Assembly (NCBI GenBank): GCA_009760855.2 | Contig: WPIO01000168.1 | Span: 181,001 to 245,000, forward strand | Length of the DNA: 64,000 bases | Reading direction: 5' to 3' | Source of the DNA: Cristatella mucedo | Taxonomy: Eukaryota; Bryozoa; Phylactolaemata; Cristatellidae | Part shown: in pieces, positions 24,101 to 36,100 of the stretch | How positions within the stretch are numbered: the stretch's first letter is position 1 | Layout: the number at the start of each line of letters is the position of its first letter | Program-made: the position numbers and the translations under genes | The notes under the pieces: model-generated | What the model was told of the DNA's origin: nothing | Seen by the model: the letters and a program-made list of their open reading frames with translations, nothing else | Database searches by the model: none

Positions 24101-27100
24101 GCACATGTTTTCAGTGCTCTTAGCAGAAGAGCGAGTCAATCAACTGATGGGGCAGCTGCTTGGTGGCTGTACCTATTCACCATCGCAAGTACTTTTGGAT
24201 TTGAATGGTTTTAACTCATTTGCATAGCGCCCAAAAAGCACTTAACATCTATTCGGGTGCTTCAAATATGCCACAGGGCTCGAGCCCACGACTTTGGGCG
24301 TCAAATACAATAGCCTTGACCTCGGACGTCACAGGTGAGCACCGTCACCACTGGGCTTAACTAGGGCTTCGTGCCGAATTCGTGAGAGAGCACCCGATGG
24401 GTAGCTAGTGTAGTGTACCTGCACTTGAAGGTTAGCTGACTTGTCCTTGGCAGCCGATGCTGCAGGCGCTGCCGCCGCTTCCTCATCCTCGTCAGACAGC
24501 TCCATCTCAACGTCGTTGGTCTAAATAAAAGATGCACCAACATATGACGATCAGCCGCATCGACAGCACCATCTGTACAGTGTGCCTTAGTGTGGCCTCC
24601 ACTTACGCAAAGCCGGCAAAATAAATACATTTTTAATACAATTCATCTACATAGCGCCCAAAAGGAACTTGATCTCTATTCAGGCGCTTCACATATGCCA
24701 CGGGGCTCATATATAAATACTAGCTGATTTAAGAGCCTCTCTTTGTATAGCGGCAGAAGAGCCTTGACGACTATCACCACAGCTTGCAGTGGCAAAATGG
24801 ATCGCCCACCGCAGGATTCGAACCCATGACCTCGGGGCCAAGGTCGTGAAAAGCAACCGCCTTACCTAGTGAGCCATTACGGCTCCCTAAGAGAACTTGG
24901 TCTCTATTCAAGCGCTTCACATATGCCACTGGGAACCTTGGTCGCGGTGAGCATCTCAACCGAAAACAACCTGCTACTCGAACGGCTAAAATGCTCGAAA
25001 TTGTTGTGAGCACTTTGCTGCAGGACCAAGAGGCAAAGCATCTAACAACGGGCATCTAAAGGATCTTTATTTTAAAGACTGCACAATAGCACGAGTCGAG
25101 AGTCAAGAAACGGCATAAAGTGGCTAGCAAGGAGCAGGAGCCGGAATAGGAGGAAATGCCGGAGCAAGAGCAAGAGCAGAAGCCGGAGCAGGAGCACAAG
25201 TAGCAGAAAGACGAACAACTGTCTACTACTCTACTCTACACTACACAGCAGGCTGCCTGCTGCAGCTGCTGCTCACTGCCGAGGCACCCAACGACAAAGA
25301 GTCTGGTGGCTGCGACGGCAAGTCCACGAGCGACGTGCAGCGACTGCACGCGACCTTCTCGCGCCAGTGCTCGAAGGCAGCTGCCAGTGCTCGAAGGCAG
25401 CTGCCAGTGCTCGAAGGCAGCTGCCAGTGCTCGAAGGCAGCTGCCAGTGCTCGAAGGCAGCTGCCAGTGCTCGAAGGCAGCTGCCAGTGCTCGAAGGCAG
25501 CTGCCAGTGCTCGAAGGCAGCTGCCAGTGCTCGAAGGCAGCTGCCAGTGCTCGAAGGCAGCTGCCAGTGCTCGAAGGCAGCTGCCAGTGCTCGAAGGCAG
25601 CTGCCAGTGCTCGAAGGCAGCTGCCAGTGCTCGAAGGCAGCTGCCAGTGCTCGAAGGCAGCTGCCAGTGCTCGAAGGCAGCTGCCAGTGCTCGAAGGCAG
25701 CTGCCAGTGCTCGAAGGCAGCTGCCAGTGCTCGAAGGCAGCTGCCAGTGCTCGAAGGCAGCTGCCAGTGCTCGAAGGCAGCTGCCAGTGCTCGAAGGCAG
25801 CTGCCAGTGCTCGAAGGCAGCTGCCAGTGCTCAGGCAGCTGCCAGTGCTCGAAGGCAGCTGCCAGTGCTCGAAGGCAGCTGCCAGTGCTCGAAGGCAGCT
25901 GCCAGTGCTCGAAGGCAGCTGCCAGTGCTCGAAGGCAGCTGCCAGTGCTCGAAGGCAGCTGCCAGTGCTCGAAGGCAGCTGCCAGTGCTCGAAGGCAGCT
26001 GCCAGTGCTCGAAGGCAGCTGCCAGTGCTCGAAGGCAGCTGCCAGTGCTCGAAGGCAGCTGCCAGTGCTCGAAGGCAGCTGCCAGTGCTCGAAGGCAGCT
26101 GCCAGTGCTGAAGGCAGCTGCCAGTGCTCGAAGGCAGCTGCCAGTGCTCGAAGGCAGCTGCCAGTGCTCGAAGGCAGCTGCCAGTGCTCGAAGGCAGCTG
26201 CCAGTGCTCGAAGGCAGCTGCCAGTGCTCGAAGGCAGCTGCCAGTGCTCGAAGGCAGCTGCCAGTGCTCGAAGGCAGCGTGCCGGCTCACCTCGGTGGCC
26301 GCATTGGCAGGCTGCGACCTCTTCTTCTGCTCGTCTCCTGCGCCACCGCCGTCGTCCTGCTGCATGGCACGCTCCAGCTGCAGCGACCTGGCGCCCACCT
26401 CCTCGGGTGTGGTGGGCGGCGGGAAGTTGCCCGGCTCGTTGGCCTGGTAGTCGACCGTCTCGACGACGACGAAATCGTGCCAGTCGATCTGGGCGTAGGC
26501 GACTGCAAATCGAAGGGGAGCGTGCGCGTGCCATGACGGTGCCATGCCGGTGAGGTGATGTCGCCACGAGATATACGACGAGGCGCACTGGAAGTGACGC
26601 ATCCGACTAACAGCCAGCTCCGCAGTGGGAGGCAGCAGACTGCTGCAGGCGGCAGCAGCCTGCTTCGGCAGGCTGGCGACAGAGCAGCAGCCTCGACCTC
26701 AAGCTGCGGCTACGAAAGACTGATAGGTGAGGGCTGAAAGATGCAGGCACAGCCTTGAGCTAATATCAATAAAATACAATTCATTCGGATAGTGCTCTAT
26801 GAGTACTTAATCTCTATTCAAGCGCTCCACATATGACACGGAAGCTTGAGCCCACGACCGTTCAAAACACAGTCACCTTGACCTTGGACAGGAACGAGCA
26901 CCTTGACCTTGGACCGGAACGAGCACCTCAACCACTGGGCCAAACCAGTGCTTCGCTGGAAGGAGGCGGGTTGCTTGCGCAGGCGATGTGGAGCGATAAG
27001 AGCAGCAGGCTCGAGAGCCACAGCAAGTGCACACACCTCTTTCCTTCTCCAGCGCCTCTTCTTCCTTCCGGCGTTCACGCTCCTGATGCTTGACCCACTC

Positions 27101-30100
27101 GACACGATATCGGACTTGGTCCAAAATCTGAGGGCAGCAGAAAGTTGCAGATGAGGAGAGCTGTCAGTTTAGCGTGCACGCAACCGGGATGCGATATCAA
27201 AAGTGCGGCCCAAAGTCCCTTGGGTGCACGAACGACAAATAGCACAAGGATCCTTGCCACTCTCGACCGGGTAAGCAAAATTACAACACGTTGCTACAGA
27301 GAGCGGATCAGAGTAAAAGGCGAACATGGAAAATACCAGCTGCTTTCGAGCGCCAAGGACGAGCAGCAGCAGCAGCACTGGATTGCCGGACTACCCTCCA
27401 ACCAGGCGGGCACAGCGAGGCGAGCCAGAGCTCGGAATCTTAAGGGGCTGCAGCCACTGACAACAGGCAATCAACAGTAGTTCCTGACAGCATCCCCCCA
27501 TTGAGTCATCTGACAGCATCATTACTATGCAATCATTTTTACGCAGATGACGAACAACAGCTGCACTCGAGCTTCGAATCATTCCTATCTTCGGTCTGTT
27601 ACAAATGGATCTACAGTTGCTAAGGGAAGCTCCCACTTTTCTTTCGTATTGCACTACACTGCATTAAAAGTGCTGCCACATCCTTTCAAACAATCGACAA
27701 CGGCACAATCAATGGCAATGCACTGCAATCGACGGCAATGGAAGCATGCACGCCGAACTCTCTGACACATCCCTTGGCTGCATACATTGCTGACATTAAC
27801 ATTTTAATGGGAGCAAACTTTCTCAAATTAAATAGTGATAAAGCCAACTTACTGGCAAAGTGCTGACCTAGAGCAATTCAAAAATAGGAAGACCTAACAC
27901 TCGCAATGGCAGGGTGCTATGCAAATGATTTATATTATATTATTAGGATTGCAAAGTTCCAGACTCGTTTATACAAGCTTCCACGGCCAAGCTGGTTCAT
28001 GCATTTGTGACATCTCGACTCGACTTCTGTAACCCACTGCTCGAACGTCTTCCTGCTATGCGATCAGGTGCCTACAGTTGGAGGAAAGCTGTGCAGTTAG
28101 GCCAGCCTGCCGTGCATGTCACAACTGCCACAGTGCACCGCTTCTCTCGTCAAACCTGCACTGGCTCCTCGTCCACAAATGCATCGACTTCAAGATTAAG
28201 TCCTTCCCTTTTAGGGGTCCCTGCATTAACCAGCTACGTTCTATAGCTCCTCCGACTCAAAGTCGTCTAGCTGTTCTGCTCATCAACCTCAATCAAATCC
28301 TTTGGAGTCGGCGCCCTTCCTTAGTTGCTTGCTCCCAAGGCCTGGTACTCACTGCCTTAGCCTTTCTTCGGGTCGGGATTTTGTTTCTTCAACCGTGACC
28401 GGTATGGGAAGCACCGGTATGGGAAGCGGAGGAGAGAGGGATGAGAAGGCAAGAGAACGTTACCTCTTTGGGACTCTCCGCTTCCTTCTTGAGCTTGTTC
28501 AGAAGGTCCTTGGGAGGAATCAGGATCTGCAAACACAGCCGCGCATCCGCATACTCAATGAGCTGCATAGCCGATCCAATCTAGCAAAATGTGTGCAATA
28601 TGACAGATGCCTATATTTCACCCCTCTCAGCCACAGCAACAATGTGAAGGGGGCTCTGTTGAGTCAATAGCTGCTACCACATTTGACCTACAACTATGCA
28701 GCCACTACTATTACGGCCAATTGCTGATGATACCACCTGGTAGTACTACCAAACACGACCACAACCTCTGACCCTGCATGCATGCATGCAGAACACCGGT
28801 GTACCACATGTTGCTGAAATCAGCAGCATGGCAATCATTCAATTACTGTAAAGTGTTGCATCTTACTGAAGAGTCATTCTCCTTTGCAGTTCAAACATAG
28901 AGCTAAGCTTATAAGCCAGAAAAGGCGCTACTACGCCGTGATAGTCCACGAGGTAAGGTGCTCACTCTTCACGACCGAGGGTTTGAATCCTGCAGTTGGA
29001 TGAGCCTCTTTTGCAAACTGCAAGCAGTGGTAACAACCAATAAGGCTCTCCTTCCACGATACAAATGAGGCTATTAAATCAGTCAAGATTTTTCGGGGGG
29101 GGGGAAGAAGTTGTCGGCCTTGCCCCCCCCCCAATCAGAATGAAGCTGCTGTGAGCTTTCGAAGGCTGAAGTGCACGCTGGGGCTCCTACTGGCCCAGGA
29201 GTCGCGTCCCCCAGTTAGCCCAACTTCGTGTGTTGCTAAGACCTCTTGAATCGAACCGCTGTGATTCCCAAGCTTATGCTCGGCATTGACCGTAAGCCCG
29301 GTGCTACAGAATGGCACCGGGCGTCCCTCGCATCGACATCTACAAGGCGGCCGTTTTCCGACGTTCAGTCCCACAGTTGTGGTATGTCACATGATGATAT
29401 CACATGTAGTATGGCATATGGTATCATCATGTGATATCATCATGTGATCATATGGTATATCGTCACCAGATGGCCTCTGGTTGGTCTATATTTTTCAACT
29501 ACATGCTCTCACTAACCAGATGATACTGCTACCTTTACAGCATATGTAAAGTGCTTCGAAAGAGAAATCAAGTTCTCTGAAGGCTCTATACAAATGCATT
29601 ATTATTATTATTAAGTAGAATTTAAAGGCAAGCTTGAAGCCCGCCACCGTAGCCGACTCAGGACCGCTGATTTTTGCGAGTGAAGTATTGGTTCGGGACC
29701 CATCGAGCGATTCAGGACCCATTTAGCACTACCTACTGTTGCACCTTGGAACAGTTTCGGCACCAAGGGTTAAGGTGCGAACTGACTGGAGCTATTTCGG
29801 TCTTCAGTTGCTAATTTAGTTGAATCATAATAATAATAATAATTTATTTGTATAGCACCCTAAGAGAACTGAATCTCTTTTAGGCACTTTTCAGATGCTG
29901 TATAGAAAGCATTACCAAATGATTGGTGGTAGCATCCACACACAGCAGTCTGGTTTGGTCCAACGGTTAAGGTGCTCGCATCGACCAAGGTCTTGCTGAG
30001 GTCGTGAGATCGAGCCCTGAGGCATATGTGAAGCACCTTGATACAGGTTAAGCTCCTTGGGGCGATAAACTAACGATTTATATTTTTTTAAGAACGAATA

Positions 30101-33100
30101 ACAAAAACCCACCAAATGCTGAAGGCAGTCACCGGCCGGTGGCCGACCAGACGCCATAAACGAAATGTGCCGATGAGGCGCTGGGCTATGTCACAGCGAT
30201 AAACAAGTAGGACAAGTAGCCTGAGAAATGAATCAAGCGATCGATTGGCTGCCGACGAGGACAGTGAATGGCTGGCTGGCCAGCCACAATGGTTATTGTC
30301 TTCTGCAGGTAGATCCGTGCCATACAAAGATGACCATGCTACTAGCAGACGATGTAGCTAGTATTGACGAGTCGGGGATACCAGGGACCAGTCATGCCTT
30401 CTGATTCACACAGGTAAATAAAGTCAGATAATCGGGCTGAATCTGTGGCTAGACCTGTTAAGCACAGGATGTCATAACTGGCACAGCGTTGGCCCCCAAC
30501 TCCTGGTGCTCGCGGGCAAAACTTCTACGGCCTAGGACAAGGCATTACCACTGGTCCTTGAGCCAATGGCTTCAATCCATACTGCATAAGCAGCAAATTC
30601 TTATCACAGTTTGTCTGATGCTCACAATAACAAGGATCTGAAACATATGCTCAACATTGCACTTAAGCTCAGCACTGAGTGGCCAAATGCACTATACGTC
30701 TACAAGCGTATTGGGCCTGTGCCAAACGCACGTACAGTAAGACACAATGCAATGGATTCAAACTTGCAACAGCACCCGCAAATAGGATGCTGCAATATCG
30801 AACCACAAATGAAAAGGTGGCACCGATCCCGAAAGAACTGTGCAAGAAAGAGAAAGGAGACAGAGAGACGCACGCACGCACAGACAGCCACAGCTATGGC
30901 CTCTATGTGAACAGCAATAATTGGCAGAGGCTATGAAAACCTCTGCCAACACAGACAAGCGACAGATAATGTGGAGCACCAGCTACCGAGGTCGGTTATG
31001 GAGGCATGGATGTGACGTCAGAGTGTCGTAGGCGACGTAGCAAAGCTACGTGACTGTGCGCACCAGCTACACGGTCGTGCTTGAAGCCGGGTTTGTCCAG
31101 CCTCTTATGCAGCTTCCCAGGCTTGAGTAGACGACGGAAGCCCTCTCTTTCCTCTGAGCACTCTTAGGCATGCTATCAATTAATGCTAATTAACTGACAA
31201 ACTACATATCCATCGCAACTTTCAAAACTAAGCGCACCCCGTTCTGTGCCGACAGCAGTACCGAGGAGATGCCTCATTCACTCGCATTGCAGCTCCTTCA
31301 TCGAACAGCAGGACAGCACCAAGCCAGCTCACAGGGGGAGGAGGGCCTAGAGTGATCAAGGGGAAAAGGACAAGCAGATAGAAGCGATAGGAAACGATTG
31401 ATGGCAGCTCTCTGATACTGTTTGGCTCACATGCTTCACGGCTCCACCGTAGGACTAACAGGGGTTGGTGAGCAGTCACGTGCAGACACACGTGACTGCT
31501 GGCTTCGCGAGTGCCACACGACGGCTGCCATCACGTGGCACTGCAGCCGGATCACCAGGCTCTTCAGCCCGGCGGCCAGATGAGTGAGCCACATGAACCC
31601 ACGCAAGCACACAAGCGCTACGCACTTACACCGAAACTGGTACCTGACATGCTATACCCGCCTTCTGAACGTTTTGGACAGCGACTAAAATTGAAATCGG
31701 TAGTTCACAAATTCAAATGGCCTTTGCGGTAACAACCCAATAATTTAATATTACTATTATGTGAGGTATGATGGCTCACTAGGCAACACAGTTGCTTTTC
31801 ACGACCTCGGTCCCAAGGTAGTGGGCTATAATCCTGCAGTGTACGATCCATTATCGCTGCTGCCAGCAGCGGTGATAGCCGTAAAAGCTCTTCCGTCTCT
31901 ATGCAAAAGAGGCTATTAAATCATCTAGTATTTATTTTATTTAACACATCACAACACAAGGGAGCCCTTCTAATCAATCCACCCTCAATCCAACTTTGCC
32001 CTTTCTGTCAATACTCTAGTCAATACTAAAGAAAATCTAATAAAATCAGCTTATTAGCTATGGGCAAACCCAGTGCGATTCAAATATTAGAAAGGCTGAC
32101 ACTCAAAATTGGCTCTGCCAGCATATCTCCTGTTGAATCAGCTCAAAATCTAGGTGTCGTGTTCCAAAGTGACCTCTTGTTAGACGACTACATCAGCTTC
32201 ACAGTCAAATCTGCCTACTTTTAGCTACATAACATTGCTTAAATTCGGGCTTGTTTAGATAAGGATACCACGTCTAAATTGATCCATGCATTCGTGACAT
32301 CCTGTCTTGACTTCTGTTATTCCCTGCTTGCTGGCCTACCAGCATGTGCGCTTACAGCTGGTACAAAACTCAGCAGCTAGGCTTGTCTGTAGCAAGCATC
32401 ACAGTTACCACACCACACCCCTTCTCGACGAATTGCACTGACTACCAGTAAAGCAACGGATCGACTTCAAGGTTTTGTCACTCACTTTTAGGTCACTTCA
32501 TTCTTTGGCTCCAGCCTATCTCTCGTATCCACTCCCCCACCAGGCCAAGTATCGTACCACCCGATTTTCGGAATCTACCAGTTTACCAATGCCTCGTACA
32601 AACCTCAAATCCTTTGGAGGCAGTGCTTATGCTCCCAAAGACTGGAACTCCCTCCTGACTTGTGTAAGAACATCCCCTGACTTGACCACATTTAAAAAGA
32701 AACTAAAGACACCTATTTAGGACAGCATTTAGAGGGTCTCTGTGATTCGTCCTTCATGTACTGATGCGTGCTGACACTGTGCATGCTGCCACTAACCATA
32801 CTTGCATGCTGACCCTGCGCATGTCACCCCTAACCATTTTATTCATGTTGTTTGTTTATCAAGCATGATTTTACTCACCATTCAATTGTGTTTCCCTTTG
32901 CAGCTAATGTAAAGCTCCTAGAGAGAGATTGAGCTCTCTGAAGGTGCTTTATCAAGTGCATTATTACTTTTATTATTATTATTATTATATTATCAATCCA
33001 CCCGTTAGCATCCCCTTGCCCTTTATCTGCACGAAATAGCATGGCCTAAATGGCTAAACACCTCCAGTAGATAGATATGCAGCAGTGGTGGCAGCATAGC

Positions 33101-36100
33101 ACGGCTTGGGCTGAGTGGAGGCAAAAGTTAAGACTCGAGAACGGCGAGTTAAGACGACCGAGAAATCGAAGCAGCGCCATCAGGTTTTTCATTGATAAAG
33201 GGAACCGGTGGCTGACTGGACGGCTCTGAGTCTCGTGGAACCGGCACGAGGAATTAGCAGGGAGGTCTACTTCCTGTCGGTAAATCAGAGACTTCCGAGG
33301 CAGCCGACCAATTACCAACTGATTAATAAAAGTATCACTGACACTGCCTTTATAGACACAGTATGTGGGGACACCAGTCTGTTGGACTACAAGAGTTTAG
33401 AATACAGAAATCTATTGATAAAGAAAGCTGCCCGTAGAACGATGGTGGCTAAATTTTCGACGACTTGTAATAAGTGCATATGGGTAGCAGAAGATACATG
33501 GCTGTAGGAAGCCTACGCTCAATTTGCATTTGCCACCAGTCGAAAAACGTACGACCTTCAGTCACACTTCCAGATCTCCCTTGTTACTAAATATATGTTA
33601 CCAGAGCAAATACACCAACCGAAGCCTTACGAGGCTAGCCTCGACTCTGAACAGTACCCAGTGAAAACGGCTGGTTCAACGCACTCGAGACTGACTGTCT
33701 CGAGTCCGAACGTTCGTCAGTGCAGCTGTGTAGCTATGGGCAAACACGGTGAAGCATAAGGAAAGCCTGCTCCAGCACACAACCGCACACACTGACGCCG
33801 CATACACACGCCCGCACAGACACTCACAAACACGCACGTTCTTTACAGGCACTCGCTTGCCAAAGGCACCTTACCTTAGTGTACTGCTCCACGAGCTTGG
33901 TGAAGTAGTTAAACAGGCTGTGCTGTGGTCGCAGGAAGTCGAACTGGTAGTTGCGCTGCTCTCGGTTCATCAGCGACGTCAGGAACTGGCGGCCATTTCG
34001 GGCGACGAACTGAGCAGTCAGCTTCACAATGTCACTGCACGGCACAGAGGCAAAAACGTTGGCACAATAATATAATAATAATAATAATAATATAAATAAT
34101 AATATACACAATACTAATAATGATAAAATTAATAATAATAATGCACTTGATAAAACTCCCTCAGAGAACTTAATCTCTTTCTAGGCGCTTTACATTTGTA
34201 CATTTGCAAATGGAGCATCCTGGTAGCCAGTGCAGGTCGGCGAGAAGTGGAGTAACGTGGCAACTGCGCCGCTCACGACAGACAAGCCTAGCTGCGGAGT
34301 ATTGCACCAGCTGCAATCGCCTGATAGCACATGCTGGTAGGCCAGTGAGCAGTGAGTTGCAGAAGTCGAGATGGGATGTCACGAATGCATGGACCAACTT
34401 GGACGAGGTATCCTTATCTAAACAAGCCTGAATTTTAGCAATGTTATGAATCTGAAAATAGGCAGATTTGACTGTGGAGCTGATACGGTCGTCTAACGAG
34501 AGGTCGCTTTGGAATATGATAACTAATAGTAAAGACGATATGCATAGCGCCCTTAAATAAGCTTGAGTCTTTCAAAGCACTTTAGAATTATTGGAAAAGC
34601 ACACAATTCAGTCAACTAGTCCATCACAGCCATGCCAAGGCCAGATGCCCGAACAATAAGGTACACAGCAAGCGGAAATGGTAAAAAGTGAAAATAATGC
34701 AGTCAAAAACTATGGCAATGGCCATGCTACTGCTGCTGCTTGGCAACTGCTGGGCAAGATTGGCACTGGCCCTCCCATGTATGCTGGCCTTCGGCAACAA
34801 CAGGGGCAACACGACATGTAAACTCGGCTGCAGGGACAGTCGAGGTTCTTATTTAAAATTAATTTGTAAAGCTCGTGAAGATCACGACAATCCAGCAGGC
34901 GGGGTGACTAGTTACACTAATGCTGGGGGCAACGTTCTCTATCACTCCTAGCAGCTGCAATAGTTGACCCCCACAAGGAAGAGAAAAGTTATTAGTAATA
35001 ACAACAAACTCAAACTTGATAATATTTTCGCATAGCACCCAAAGGTGTCTACATCTCATTAGACATCCCACACAGGCAGGCTTTTTTCCAGCACATATGA
35101 AGTGCATAGAAAGAGATCTCTTGGATTATCACAGAAATGTCTTTATTATTACTATTATTATTACCATAGGCTGGAAAGGAAGCATCTCAATCGATTATTA
35201 CAAGCACAACTGCAGCCCAGATAACAAAAATAATAATAATGCACTTGATAAAGCGCCCTCAGAGAACTCAAACTCTTTCTGGTGCTTTACATTTCCTGCA
35301 AAGGGAAATGCGATTGAATGGTAAGTAATGTCATGCTTAATATACAAACAACATCAATAACATGGTTATGGGTGACATGCACAGGGTCAGCATGCAAATG
35401 TGGTTAGTGGCAGCATGCACAGTGTCAGCACGCATAAGCACATCAAGGACGAATCACAGGAACCCATTAAATGCTGTCCTAAATAGGTGTTTTTAAGTTC
35501 TTTTTAAATGTGGTCAAGCCAGGGGATGTTCTGACTACAGTTGGGAGGGAGTTCCAGGCTTTGGGAGCATACGAACTAAATGCACGGTCTCCAAAGAATT
35601 TGAGGTTTGTACGCCGTACTGGTAAACTGTTGGATTCCGAAAAGCAGGTGGTACGATGATTGGCCTGATGGGGGAGTAGATCTGAGAGATAGGCTGGAGC
35701 CAAAGAATGAAGTGACCTAAAAGTGAGCGACAAATCCTAGCAGTCAATCCGTTGCTTGACTGGTAGCCAGTGCAGGTCGGCGAGAAGTGGAGTAATGTGG
35801 CAACTGCGATGCTCACGACAGACAAGCCTAGCTGCGGAGTATTGCACCAGCTGCAATCGCCTGATCGCACATGCTGGTAGGCCAGTAAGCAATGAGTTGC
35901 AGAAGTCGAGACGGGATGTCACGAGTGCATGGACCAACTTGGACGTGGTATCCTCATCTAAACAAGCCCGAATTTTAGCAATGTTATGTAGCTGAAAGTA
36001 GGCGGATTTGACTGTGGAGCTGATGTGGTCGTCTAACGAGAGGTCACTTTGGAACATGACACCTAAATTTCGAGCTGATTCAACAGGAGATATGCTGGCA

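Noticed and set aside
25363-26277. CRISPR array
   Set aside because: There are no spacers; the units are directly adjacent, and the context is a eukaryotic intron.
25236-26602. Long open frames of 250-450 codons on both strands over the minisatellite
   Set aside because: The 20-bp unit has no stop in any frame, so every frame stays open. The peptides are pure repeats; only the SF3A1 exon 7 part is real coding sequence.
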